64,000 nucleotides of DNA from CAWBCR01 sp963787375 (GCA_963787375.1 CAWBCR010000027.1:1-64000); one strand, 5' to 3'; shown: positions 45,822-54,898, counted from the stretch's first letter. The notes: generated by a model from the sequence alone, not told the origin. Program-made: numbers and translations.

Positions 45822-47668
45822 TTACTCCACCGTCACGCTCTTGGCCAGGTTGCGCGGCTGGTCCACGTCCGCGCCGCGCCGCACGGCGATGTGATACGCC
45901 AGCAGTTGTAGCGGCAGCACATTGATCACCGGCGATAGCAGATCAGGCGTCTCCGGCACCCAGATAACATGGTCGGCTTTGGCAGCGATCAATTCGTCGC
46001 CCTCGGTTGCCAGCGCGATCACTACGCCGCCGCGCGCTTTGGCCTGCTCCACCTGCGACAGCATTTTCTCGTATACGTGGTCTTTGACGGCAATCGCTAG
46101 CACCGGCATGTTCTCATCGATCAGCGCGATCGGGCCGTGCTTCATCTCGCCTGCCGGATAGCCTTCGGCGTGGATGTAGCTGATCTCCTTAAGCTTGAGC
46201 GCGCCTTCCAGCGCGATCGGGTAGTTCATGCCGCGCCCCAGGTACAGGAAGTTGGTATGCGTGTACATCAGGTTGGCCAGCGCGCGGTATTCGTCATCGT
46301 GAGTTCGAGCGACCTTCCGGCGAGATCGGGCACGCGCGCCAGGTCATCGATGTAGCCGCGCAGCACGTCCGGGTCGTGCCCGTCGCGAAGCTGGGCCAGG
46401 TGGCAGGCCAGCAAGTACTGGTCGATGATCGACGTGGTAAACGCCTTGGTGCTCGCCACGCCGATCTCCGGACCTGCCTGCATCGAGATGAAGCCATCGG
46501 CGACACGCATCGCCTGGCTGCCCACGGCGTTGACGATACTCCACAGCCGCGCACCTTTATCGCGCGCCTCTTCCATCGCCGCCAGCGTGTCGACCGTCTC
46601 GCCCGACTGCGTGATCGCCAGCACTGCCATCGTGTCGTCGATGATTGGGTCCGCGTAGCGGAACTCGGAGCCAATCGCCACCTCGACCGGGATGCGCGCA
46701 ATGCGCTCGATGATCATTTTGCCTACCAACCCGGAGTAGTACGAAGTGCCGCACGCCACAATTACGATCTTCTGGATCGCCCTGGCGTCCTCCGGCGTCA
46801 GGTTCATGTCGGGCAGGTACACGCGCCGCTGCTCGAAGTCGACGCGGCCCCGGATGGTGTCGGTCAACGCGCGCGGCTGTTCGAAGATCTCCTTCTGCAT
46901 GAAGTGCTTATATTCGCCCTTGGCAGCGCTCACCGGGTCGTACGGGATGGTGTGCACCTCCGTCGCAACCTCCTGCCCGTCATCCAGGCTGCGCACGATG
47001 TAGCCATCGCAGGTCAGCGTGGCGACCTGCCGCGTCTCCAGGAAGACCATCTGGCGGGTGTGCTCCAGGATGGCCGGGATATCCGACGCGACGAACATCT
47101 CGCCCTGGCCGATGCCAATCGCCACGCCGCCGGCATTGCCAATGCGGCACGCGACGATCCGGTCGGGCTCGTTGCGGCTGAAGGTCACGATGGCCTGCGC
47201 GCCCTTAAGCTGCTTGAACAACTCACGGGCTGCCTCTTCGAGCTTGAGACCTGCCGCCAGGTAACGCTCGATGAGATGCACGATCGTCTCGGTGTCAGTA
47301 TCGCTCTTGAACTCCGCGCCCTCCGCCTGAAGCTCGTCGCGCAGCTCCAGGAAGTTCTCGACAATTCCGTTGTGCACCACCACCACGTCGCCGGTCATGC
47401 CCAGGTGGGGGTGCGCGTTACGCTCCGAGGGCGCACCGTGCGTCGCCCAGCGCGTGTGGCCGATACCCAGCGGGCCACTGACGGGATGTTCGCGGACGTG
47501 CTGCTCCAGCACGGCCAGCTTTCCGGCGTCACGTCTCAACTCGATGTGATGATCTTGCAGGACGGCCAGCCCCGCCAAATCGTAGCCACGATACTCCAGG
47601 CGCTTCAGCCCTTCCAGGATGACGGGCGTCGCATCACGCGGGCCGACATAGCCAACAATTCCACACAT
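45822..47668 (-). CDS. glmS: Glutamine-fructose-6-phosphate aminotransferase, frameshifted
   Basis: About 615 aa when joined, the normal length. Makes glucosamine-6-phosphate for cell-wall and glycan precursors. Cys2 (MCGIVGYVG) is the glutaminase nucleophile, GHTRWATHG and the NHLH-like VVHNGIVENF follow; two SIS domains (ACGTSYYSGLVGK, ITQSGETVDT, LGRGMNYPIALEGALKLKE) bind the sugar. The frame breaks near 46300-46310 (SLELT/DDEYRALAN), curable by adding one base. ATG 47668 has AAAGGGG seven bases upstream. A leader of about 390 nt contains a glmS ribozyme candidate. Confidence 0.95.
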
Positions 47669-47848
47669 AGTACGCCCCTTTCGGCAGCGACCGCTGCCTG
47701 CGCCGAATAGGCCAGAACAGCGGCGCCACGGCAGCGAGGGTTTATCAATTGTGGGTCAATCGTGAATGTCTGCCACAGCCGTTCCATGTTGCGCAGCGGG
47801 TTGCCCCGCGCGATTGGCGGATTGGCTCTTCGATTGTGGGGAAAGCTG

Positions 47849-48008
47849 CGGACGGTGGTCCGTCCGGGCGGCATCCGCTGATCTTTCGATTTTCGAGGCG
47901 CGCTGGCCGGCTGATGCCGGTCGAAATCGCCTCTTAGGCCCACCCCGCGGCGGGCAACCGCCTCCTCGTCAACCTGCGCAGCAAGCACGCGGCGCAGGCC
48001 CTTGCGCT
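47849..48008 (-). ncRNA. Candidate glmS self-cleaving ribozyme in the glmS leader
   Basis: Read on the minus strand in the consensus order: the cleavage segment A|GCGCAAGG (cut between 48008 and 48007); stem P2, CCTGCGC (47992-47998) with GCGCAGG (47973-47979); the invariant GTTGACGAGG (47964-47973); P2.1, GGCGG (47958-47962) with CCGCC (near 47867-47871); P1 ATC-GAAA-GAT (47881-47890); AGCGGATGCC (near 47870-47879); and P3, a 7-bp hairpin CGGACGG-ACCA-CCGTCCG (47849-47866). Known glmS ribozymes cut on binding glucosamine-6-phosphate and so lower glmS expression. It lies about 180 bases upstream of the glmS ATG. Confidence 0.8.
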
Positions 48009-48066
48009 GACTATCCCCGTCTGGCGTTCTCCGATAAGCACCTCCTCACCGGTCATAGGCGGAGGG

Positions 48067-48072
48067 AGTATA
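48067..48072 (-). promoter_or_regulatory. -10 box for the glmS transcript
   Basis: TATACT on the minus strand, about 60 bases upstream of the predicted ribozyme cleavage site, giving a leader of about 390 nt. No clear -35. Confidence 0.45.
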
Positions 48073-48107
48073 GCATCTGCCCCCCCGCCCTGCCAGCGGC
48101 GATTTTC

Positions 48108-49430
48108 CTACGATGCCGGGACCCATTCGCCGTTGCGGATGACGTAGAAGCTGGGACCGGATGTGCTGCACTCTCCGATCTGATCGCACGTGATCGACCC
48201 GGAAAGGCCGGGGTAATCCTTCGTCCCACGCACCGCCCTGACCAGCGCCGCACGCGGGACGTATAGGTTCCCGTCATCGCCAATGATCGCCACGCGTTTC
48301 ACCGCCGCAATCAGCACGCCGACGGCGTCATAGCCCTGCCAGGTGTATGGCGACCGCACGCCGGGGGCCACGCCGAACCTTGCCCTGAACTGCGCGCCGA
48401 ATACGGTGCCCGCCGCTGATACCGGCGGGGCCAGTGAGGCCGCGTACGTACCTTCGCCGTTCGCGCCGGTATTTGCCAGGAAGTTTGCTCCGAACGTCCC
48501 ATCGCAGCCGAAGAACACGATGCCACTGTCTGGCCCCAGCGCGTTCACCACTCTGATGGCCACGTCGTCGTAACCCCCATAGTAGATCGCACCCGGCGCA
48601 ACCTCGATGATCCGGGCCACCTCGGCGGCCAATTCGGTATCCAGGTCGGCGCTGCCGGCTGACAGCTCATCGGTGAACAGGACCTGGCCACCCAGCGCCG
48701 CGAACTGGTCATCGACGATCTGGGCCAGCCCCTGCCCGTAGCTTTCTGCATCGTCCACGATGACCAATCTGCGGACGCCCAGCGTGTTGTACAGGTAGCC
48801 GGCAGCGTTGGCCGCCTGCACCACATCGGTGAAAGCCACACGGTTGAACACGTCCGAGCCGCTCTGCGTGAGATCCGGGTTCGTAGCCGAAGGCGACATC
48901 ATTGGGATCGCCGCGGCCTCGTAAATCGGCATCGCCGCCAGCGTCTCTCCAGAGAAGATGTGCCCGGCGATTGCGACGACGGTCGGATCGGCCACCCAAG
49001 CATCAGCCACCGCGGGTGCGTTGGCCGGGTCACCCTGCGTATCGCCCTGCACCAACTCGAATTTCCAATCCAGATACTGCCCAAAAGCCTCGGTGGCAAG
49101 CCTGCCAGCGTCGAAGATGTCCTGACCGAAGGCCGAGAAACCACCGGTCATCGGTCCGGCCATGCCGATCTTGATCGTCTGGCCGGGCGCGATCACAGCG
49201 CAGCCGGTTGCACCCTGCAGGCATTCGGGGATGCTGCGTGCGCCGGCTGCGGTGGGCAGCGGCGTCATGGCAGGCGGCAGCGGCGTATGCGTCGGTGGAA
49301 GGGGAACACCGCTGGTCGGCGTAGGGCTCGGCTCCTGAGGCGCACATCCCAGCAGCGTGAGCGTTGCCAGCAGCAGCGCCGCCGTAGGCCAGCGCCAGTT
49401 GACCCCGCTTGAGCGTTTCATTGCACCCAC
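48108..49430 (-). CDS. ABC transporter substrate-binding lipoprotein (Leu/Ile/Val-binding family)
   Basis: 440 aa. The GTG at 49430 is favoured as start because AGGAGG stands six bases upstream; ATG 49421 is next. Lipobox LLGC (Cys near 29), a Thr/Pro-rich spacer, then a type I periplasmic-binding fold (IKIGMAGPMTGGFSAFGQDI, AIAGHIFSGETLAAMPIYEAA, VVIVDDAESYGQG-like segment). Proteins of this family capture branched amino acids, amides or urea for an ABC importer. No membrane or ATPase gene of the transporter is in the window, so this is an orphan binding protein. Confidence 0.87.
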   Translation of the reverse strand: MGAMKRSSGVNWRWPTAALLLATLTLLGCAPQEPSPTPTSGVPLPPTHTPLPPAMTPLPTAAGARSIPECLQGATGCAVIAPGQTIKIGMAGPMTGGFSAFGQDIFDAGRLATEAFGQYLDWKFELVQGDTQGDPANAPAVADAWVADPTVVAIAGHIFSGETLAAMPIYEAAAIPMMSPSATNPDLTQSGSDVFNRVAFTDVVQAANAAGYLYNTLGVRRLVIVDDAESYGQGLAQIVDDQFAALGGQVLFTDELSAGSADLDTELAAEVARIIEVAPGAIYYGGYDDVAIRVVNALGPDSGIVFFGCDGTFGANFLANTGANGEGTYAASLAPPVSAAGTVFGAQFRARFGVAPGVRSPYTWQGYDAVGVLIAAVKRVAIIGDDGNLYVPRAALVRAVRGTKDYPGLSGSITCDQIGECSTSGPSFYVIRNGEWVPAS

Positions 49431-49509
49431 GGCACACCTCCTGGCTGCCCCGGCAGCAGTCCTATCACAAGTGTGAGGCCGCGTTTCTTGTAAACAACTG
49501 CGTCGCGCC

Positions 49510-50918
49510 TCACAGATATTTCTCGACCGCCCAACCGCCATCTTTCTTGATCGAATCGGGCGAGATCAGCTTCTCGGCGGCTGGGTCGAACGACAGCGCA
49601 GGTCGTCCGTAGATAATGTCCACCAGGTCACCCATCCCATCGGCCAGCGCCACGGGCCGACCCAGTGCCTTCGCCGCATCCAGCGGCGAGACGTCGTCCA
49701 GCGCGATCCCGTCAGGATGATCGAACATCACGCGCGGGAGCACGACCATGTCGCCCAAATCGCGACCCTTTAAGTTGCGCGATCACGTCGCTGCCCATCA
49801 GCAGCCCGGCGACGGTGATCGTCTCGCCCAGGTGCGTGTTGGCGATGGGCACGACCTCCGCCTCAACACCACTCTTTCGCCGTGAAAGCGAAAGCATGCT
49901 CGGACAGCGTTGGCCCGAACAACACGCCGGTCGCCAGAGTCAGCCACTTGACCGTCGCCTTTTCGACCAGTTCGCTCTGCACCCGCGCCCAGTCGTTCAT
50001 GAACAGGCGCACCATTCCAAGGCCGTTGCTGGTCAGGTCGAGCCCATCGTACGCGTCGAGCGGCGGAATAGGCCGCCCGCTGACCAGGAACCACTCGTCG
50101 GTGGGATACACAAATCCCACGTCCCACTGCTGGCGATAGTCAGCCTGCCAGTCCAGGACCGCGTCGAGCGTTGCTGCTGCTTCGTCTGGCGTGTGCGGGC
50201 GCATCCCGTATTTGTGGTGCTTTGTCAGCCCGACAGGCACCACGCTCACTGACTGCACGCCGGGAAAAAACTGAGCCAGGTCGCGCACTGACTGTTCCAG
50301 GATTGGGCCGTCGTTCACGCCCGGCGAGACGACGATCTGCGTGTGGAGGTCGATTCCTTCAGAGGTCAGCCAGTCAAGCTGTTCCAGGATATCGGGCGCG
50401 TTGTCATTACGCAGGTAGGCCCGCCGCCGTTCAAGGTCGGTGACATGCACCGAGACATACAGCGGGCTGAGGTGCTGCTCCACGATGCGCCACTCGTCGT
50501 GCTCGCTGAGGTTGGTCAGCGTCACATAATGGCCAAACAGGAACGAGTAGCGGTAGTCATCATCCTTGATGTACAGCGTGCGGCGGAAGCGCGGGGCCAT
50601 TTGCAGCACGAAGCAGAACTCGCACAGATTGTTGCAGCGGCGGATGTCAGTGTCAAAGGTGGGGTGCTCGAAAGTGAGACCCAGCGGCTGCATGTCGTGA
50701 CGCTCACCGTTCAGCGCGATCTGCTCGCCGTCGCGGTCCAGCGTCAGGGTCACGTGGTATTCAGCGGCGTAGTACTGCACGTCGATCACATCCTCAACCG
50801 GGATGTCGTTGACGGCCAGCAGTACGTCGCCGGGCCGGATGCCCACCTGCGCCGCCAGGCTGCCCGCATCGACCGCTGTGACTAGCCCCCCGTGGACGAT
50901 CTTCTCGCCGTCACTCAT
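49510..50918 (-). CDS. DUF512 protein with PDZ domain and radical-SAM-like Cys motif, frameshifted twice
   Basis: About 467 aa when joined. The N-terminal PDZ-like domain (GSLAAQVGIRPGDVLLAVND, about residues 10-45) precedes a segment with CNNLCEFCF (C-x3-C-x2-C), the radical SAM iron-sulfur motif, and DUF512 in the C-terminal half (YDGLDLTSNGLGMVRLF). The frame breaks near 49875 and 49770, each curable by deleting one base; the last part, IALDDVSPLDAAKALGRPV, ends at 49510. DUF512 proteins are widespread and of unknown role. The gene is fourth in a leftward run with Cmk and PlsC. Confidence 0.84.
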
Positions 50919-50939
50919 TGGTCTTCTGGCCCGCTTCGG

Positions 50940-51716
50940 CTAGACGCTCGCCCCGGCCTGGCCGAGCACGCGGCGCGGAAGCCGCTGCGACACGGGCCGC
51001 CAGGTGAGGTCGAAGTCGAGGTGATCGGTGGTCGCTTTCGAGAGATCGGAATACACGCCGCGCAGCTCTTCCGGCAGCAGCTCCGCAATGCGGTACATGG
51101 CCTCGTCGGTCATCGGGCGGAAATCCTCGCGCGGCAGCCTCCCGCCTTCGTGGCGGAACTTGAACGGCCTGCCAAACCGCAGGTACACGTGCGCCCGGCG
51201 AAACTGCTTCCACCACACGGTCGGGAACTCGCGCGAGCCCCAGATCGCCACCGGTACGACCGCCGCGTCGGTCTTGATCGCGATGTAGGCGCTGCCCTCC
51301 TGCCCTTCGAGCAGCCCCGTCTTGCTGCGGTGGCCTTCGGCGTAAAGCATTACGATGTAGCCTTGCCGGACATGTTCGATGGCCGATTTCAGCGCCCGCA
51401 GGTCGGCTTCGCCCCGGTTGACGGGGATCGCGCCCCAGTGCGAGACGAAGTAGCGCAGGATAGGCTGGGAAAACGCCTCGATCTTGGCCAGCGGCACCAC
51501 ATCGCGGTCGGGGTGGCACGAGATCATTACGACCGGGTCAAGCACCGAGATGTGATTGCCCATCATGACCACCGGCCCGTCGGCAGGGATGTTCTGCCAG
51601 CCCTCGATGTGCAGCTTGATCCAAAACCGGTACAGAAAGTTCCAGATGCCAAAGCGAAAGATCTGCCGCCGCCAGGCATACACGCGCTTGCTGACCAGCG
51701 GGCCTCCTCCGATCAT
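50940..51716 (-). CDS. plsC: 1-acyl-sn-glycerol-3-phosphate acyltransferase (PlsC family)
   Basis: 258 aa. Adds the second acyl chain to lysophosphatidic acid in phospholipid synthesis. NHISVLDP is the NHx4D acyltransferase motif I and LYAEGHRSKTG corresponds to the EGTRS motif III, here with His for Thr. An amphipathic N-terminal helix (about residues 12-35) suggests membrane association. It starts two bases after the Cmk stop and 22 bases before the DUF512 gene, in a compact leftward operon. Confidence 0.88.
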   Translation of the reverse strand: MIGGGPLVSKRVYAWRRQIFRFGIWNFLYRFWIKLHIEGWQNIPADGPVVMMGNHISVLDPVVMISCHPDRDVVPLAKIEAFSQPILRYFVSHWGAIPVNRGEADLRALKSAIEHVRQGYIVMLYAEGHRSKTGLLEGQEGSAYIAIKTDAAVVPVAIWGSREFPTVWWKQFRRAHVYLRFGRPFKFRHEGGRLPREDFRPMTDEAMYRIAELLPEELRGVYSDLSKATTDHLDFDLTWRPVSQRLPRRVLGQAGASV

Positions 51717-51718
51717 GT

Positions 51719-52444
51719 TTACCTGCCTCCCTGCTCACTAGGCCGCGCCGCGCTGTGCCTGTCGAGCTTCTCGATCAGCGAGAGCGCAAAGTCAAACACC
51801 TCGCTGGCGCTCATGCCGGTCGTGTCGACTACGATCGCGTCGTCTGCCGGCCTCAGCGGCGCGACGGCCCGCTGGCTGTCACGCCGGTCGCGGGCGCGCA
51901 TCGCCTTCAGAATGTGCTCATAGCCGTCCGATTTGCCCGCACGCTGGAATTCCTCCCAACGCCGCCGGGCGCGGGCTTCGACCGAGGCCGTGAGGTACAG
52001 CTTGATGTCGGCCCCTGGCAGCACGACGGTGCCAATGTCCCGCCCGACCATCACCACGTCGCCTCGTGCGGCGATGGCACGCTGCTTGACGGTCAGCGCG
52101 GCGCGCACGCCCCGGTAGGCTGACGGCGTCGAGACGTGCGCATCGATCTCAGGTTCACGCAGCGCCCATGTCACGTCTTCGCCATCCACGCAGATAGTGC
52201 TGGGCCGCCCATCGTCGACCGTCGACGGCTGCACGTCAACCTCAATCTCCTCAGCGACCTTTACCACAGCCTGCTCGTCGTCTTCAAGGTGGATTCCCCG
52301 GCGCAGCGCCACCAGCGTCACCGCGCGGTACATTGCGCCAGTGTCGAAATACAGGTAGCCCAAATGCCCGGCCAACTGCCGCGCAAGCGTCGTCTTGCCT
52401 GCCGCGGATGGGCCGTCGATTGCTATAGTCGAAGCGATGGTCAT
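51719..52444 (-). CDS. cmk: (d)CMP kinase
   Basis: 241 aa. Phosphorylates CMP and dCMP. P-loop DGPSAAGKTTLARQLA near residue 10, YFDTGAMYRA, VVMVGRDIGTVVLPGAD and the lid segment RARRRWEEF are all as expected. ATG 52444 overlaps the stop of the pseudouridine synthase gene (ATGA); cmk next to rsuA/rluB-like genes is a frequent bacterial arrangement. Confidence 0.95.
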   Translation of the reverse strand: MTIASTIAIDGPSAAGKTTLARQLAGHLGYLYFDTGAMYRAVTLVALRRGIHLEDDEQAVVKVAEEIEVDVQPSTVDDGRPSTICVDGEDVTWALREPEIDAHVSTPSAYRGVRAALTVKQRAIAARGDVVMVGRDIGTVVLPGADIKLYLTASVEARARRRWEEFQRAGKSDGYEHILKAMRARDRRDSQRAVAPLRPADDAIVVDTTGMSASEVFDFALSLIEKLDRHSAARPSEQGGR

Positions 52445-53301
52445 TTGCGGCGTGGTCCTCGTTTCGTGTTGGAAGTGCGCTCGCGCTGTCTGCCGCGCGG
52501 GCGGTTGTTGCTGCTTGGCTTTCCGCCCGGTCTGCGCTGCGCGCTGACCGGTTTGCCCTTGGCCGACCGGGGTGGCCTGCGCGGCTGCGCGCGGATCGCC
52601 CGCAGCGCCGCGACTTCCTCGTCGGTCAGCCGACGCCACGCGCCGGGAGCCAGGTCACCCAGTTCAAGCGGGCCAAGCCCCACCCGCTGCAAACTGATCA
52701 CCGGGTGCCCCAACATGGCGGCCACGCGCCGTATCTGGCGTTTGCGCCCTTCGCGCATCGTGACTTCCAGCAGCGCGCCATCGCGCGTTTTGCGCGTGAC
52801 GCGCGCTTCCGCCGGGGCAGTGCGCTGACCATCCAGCACAAGGCCACGCCGCCACACGTCGAGTGTCTTCTCGCTGGGCGTGCCTTCTACCAGCACGTGA
52901 TACGTCTTAGGATGCTCATAGCGTGGATGCGTCAGGCGATGGGCCAGGTCGCCGTCGTTGGTGAACAGCATCAGCCCCTCGCTCTTCACGTCCAGCCGCC
53001 CGACCGGGTAAAGGTACCCACCCAGCGGGATCAGCTCTCGCGCGGCGGGCCAGTTGCCACCCACGTCTTCGTCGGAGATCACGTCGCGTGGCTTATTCAG
53101 CATGATGTAGTCATACGAGTCGGGCAGGTGCAGCCGCGCACCATCCACGCGAATGTCGTCGCGCTGCGGATCGGCCTTCATGCCAAGCGTCGCCAGCTCG
53201 CCATTCACCGTCACGCGCTTCTGCTCGATGATCTCTTCACACGCACGGCGCGATGCAATCCCGGCCCGCGCCATGATTTTCTGCAATCTGTCTTCAGCCA
53301 C
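52441..53301 (-). CDS. rRNA pseudouridine synthase, RluB/RsuA family
   Basis: 286 aa from GTG 53301 (AGGA seven bases upstream); a longer start at GTG 53340 lacks a ribosome site. The S4 RNA-binding domain (DRLQKIMARAGIASRRACEEII, residues 4-50) precedes the catalytic domain with VGRLDVKSEGLMLF (catalytic Asp) and GRKRQIRRVAAMLGHPV. A basic tail of about 50 residues (RRPPRSAKGKPVSAQRRPGGK) extends the usual length. It modifies a uridine in 16S or 23S rRNA; the exact site cannot be told. Confidence 0.92.
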   Translation of the reverse strand: MAEDRLQKIMARAGIASRRACEEIIEQKRVTVNGELATLGMKADPQRDDIRVDGARLHLPDSYDYIMLNKPRDVISDEDVGGNWPAARELIPLGGYLYPVGRLDVKSEGLMLFTNDGDLAHRLTHPRYEHPKTYHVLVEGTPSEKTLDVWRRGLVLDGQRTAPAEARVTRKTRDGALLEVTMREGRKRQIRRVAAMLGHPVISLQRVGLGPLELGDLAPGAWRRLTDEEVAALRAIRAQPRRPPRSAKGKPVSAQRRPGGKPSSNNRPRGRQRERTSNTKRGPRRK

Positions 53302-53356
53302 TGCTGCGTCCTGTGTTCTTTCAGGAGCCCCCGTTTGCACATCGCAGGCATCACGC

Positions 53357-53363
53357 TATAATA
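53357..53363. promoter_or_regulatory. Overlapping divergent -10 boxes
   Basis: CTATAATACC holds TATAAT on the plus strand (53357-53362, for the lipoprotein gene at 53387) and TATTAT on the minus strand (53358-53363, for the pseudouridine synthase unit), so both promoters share one melting site. Confidence 0.6.
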
Positions 53364-53386
53364 CCACGCCAAGCCAGGGGAAACCT

Positions 53387-53998
53387 ATGAAATCTACCAA
53401 AACCACGCGAAATCACACCATTCGGCTGCTGTTTACCGGCATCATCCTCGCCGCAGCCACGCTGGCCTGCAACGCGCCTGGGCTCCAGTTTGGCAGCGCC
53501 AGCGCCCCCACCGCGACGGTCCAGACCTCTCAGGAAGCATACAACTCGTTCAACAGCAAGTGGCGCAACCTGAACCTTGCAACGCCCAACGGCCCATTCA
53601 GCATCACGTTCAGTGAGGCCGAGTTGACCTCGGCGGTCAACATCGGCATCGCGCAGCAGGAAGACGACTCCGGCACCGCTGCCCCCATACACAATGTGCA
53701 GGTCGTGCTGCGTGACGGCGCGATTGGCATCTATGGGCAGGTTGGCTCGGACGCCCTGGCCGTCAACGGCACTCTCACGGTGATACCTTCCATCGGCGCA
53801 GACGGCCTGGTGCACATCACCATCACCGACGTGCAGTTTGGCCCCGTGCAGCTTGACCAGTCGATGCTCGATGAGATGCGCAGCCGCGTCGAGCAAAGCA
53901 TCAACGAGCCGATCCAGGCCTCGCCGTTCCACATTGTGCTGAATGCCATTACTATCGCCAGCGGCGAGCTGACCATCAGCGGCACGATCACCCCCTGA
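53387..53998 (+). CDS. Uncharacterised lipoprotein
   Basis: 203 aa. Signal peptide (IRLLFTGIILAAATLAC, lipobox TLAC, Cys near residue 28), then a Thr/Ala-rich spacer and a soluble beta-rich domain with FSITFSEAELTSAVNIGIAQ, IGIYGQVGSDALAVNGTLTV and a repeated hydrophobic-strand pattern. It faintly recalls the LmeA/DUF2993 lipid-binding group, but I cannot confirm this. AGGGG stands near ATG 53387, itself 24 bases downstream of TATAAT. Confidence 0.72.
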   Translation: MKSTKTTRNHTIRLLFTGIILAAATLACNAPGLQFGSASAPTATVQTSQEAYNSFNSKWRNLNLATPNGPFSITFSEAELTSAVNIGIAQQEDDSGTAAPIHNVQVVLRDGAIGIYGQVGSDALAVNGTLTVIPSIGADGLVHITITDVQFGPVQLDQSMLDEMRSRVEQSINEPIQASPFHIVLNAITIASGELTISGTITP

Positions 53999-54065
53999 CG
54001 GCTGCACGCCGCTCACCGCGATTATAACCCGCCTGCCCTTAGGCGGGCCAACACCCGACACACTG

Positions 54066-54087
54066 CCCCGGCTTACCCGGGGTTTTT
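54066..54087 (+). terminator. Intrinsic terminator after lipoprotein gene
   Basis: Stem CCCCGG (54066-54071) with CCGGGG (54077-54082), then TTTTT (54083-54087). A second hairpin, CCCGCCT-N6-AGGCGGG, precedes it at 54028-54047. Confidence 0.8.
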
Positions 54088-54106
54088 GCTGCGGCTTGCC
54101 CGACGC

Positions 54107-54112
54107 TATAAT
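54107..54112 (+). promoter_or_regulatory. -10 box seven bases before an ATG
   Basis: Perfect TATAAT; ATG of the S51-like gene begins at 54120, at the expected transcription start. The -35 is weak and overlaps the terminator T-run. Confidence 0.6.
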
Positions 54113-54119
54113 CGTCCCT

Positions 54120-54884
54120 ATGAGCACCCACGATGCCACATCACACGGCGCGTTGGCGCTGCTCGGCGGCGAAGGACTGCGGCCCGACTCCGCGCCGCTG
54201 TGGCAGCATCTTGCGTCACTCGCGCCCGCGCAGATGCGCCACACACTGATCGTGCCTGCGGCGCTGGCCGGTGAGAAGGTTGGTACGCCGGAGCGCCGCG
54301 CCGGAGCTGCCGCCGAGGGATTAGCCCGGCTTGGCGTCGAGGCGCAGGTCGTGGCTATCCTGAGCCGCGAGCAGGCCGCCGACCCGGCGCGGGTGGCACC
54401 GCTCATGGATGCCGACTGCCTGTACCTGATCGGTGGCGGGCCACGCGTGCTGGTCGACGTGCTGCGCGATACGCCCGCCTGGGAAGCCCTCCGCGTGCGG
54501 CACACGCAGGGCGCGCTGTTGATCGCCTCCAGCGGCGCGGCGGTTGTGCTCGGTGTGCGGGGGTTCGCGCCGGAGCGGGCTTTCGAGCAGTCGCTCGATG
54601 GCCTTCACCTTGAGCCGTTTGACGGGCTGGGGCTGCTCGATAGCCTGGTCATCATGCCCTACTTTGGCTGGCTCCAGCCGCGCGTGGTCGATAAAGTTGC
54701 GGCGCTGTGTCCGCCCGGCGCGCAGCTTGTCGGGATAGACGATCAGGCCGCGCTGATCGCTGCGCTAGGTGGCTGGCAGGTCGCCGGGTTCGGCAGTGTG
54801 ACGATCTGGCAGCCGGGCGGATCGCGCTGCGTAATCGATGCCGGGCATGCCGTGCCTGATGGATTTCTGCCGCCTTACCCATAA
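54120..54884 (+). CDS. Peptidase S51 / cyanophycinase-like protein (class I glutamine amidotransferase fold)
   Basis: 254 aa. The N-terminal ALALLGGEG, the CLYLIGGGP loop and the nucleophile elbow LIASSGAAVVLG (Ser in place of the family G-T-S-A-G) match the S51 family of cyanophycinase and alpha-aspartyl dipeptidase. A catalytic His/Glu partner is plausible in the PYFGWLQPRV region. It could cleave aspartyl peptides. ATG 54120 is set by a TATAAT ending at 54112; the transcript is probably leaderless. It ends 15 bases before an LLM oxidoreductase gene. Confidence 0.82.
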   Translation: MSTHDATSHGALALLGGEGLRPDSAPLWQHLASLAPAQMRHTLIVPAALAGEKVGTPERRAGAAAEGLARLGVEAQVVAILSREQAADPARVAPLMDADCLYLIGGGPRVLVDVLRDTPAWEALRVRHTQGALLIASSGAAVVLGVRGFAPERAFEQSLDGLHLEPFDGLGLLDSLVIMPYFGWLQPRVVDKVAALCPPGAQLVGIDDQAALIAALGGWQVAGFGSVTIWQPGGSRCVIDAGHAVPDGFLPPYP

Positions 54885-54898
54885 GCGAGGTCAAGATT

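Noticed and set aside
47605..47988. 127-aa minus-strand ORF spanning the glmS leader
   Set aside because: It overlaps the ribozyme core and the glmS start in another frame, has no ribosome site or recognisable domain, and its composition is explained by the structured RNA.
49465..49476. TCACA-AG-TGTGA as a CRP-type site
   Set aside because: The half-sites are inverted relative to the CRP consensus and the spacing is wrong.
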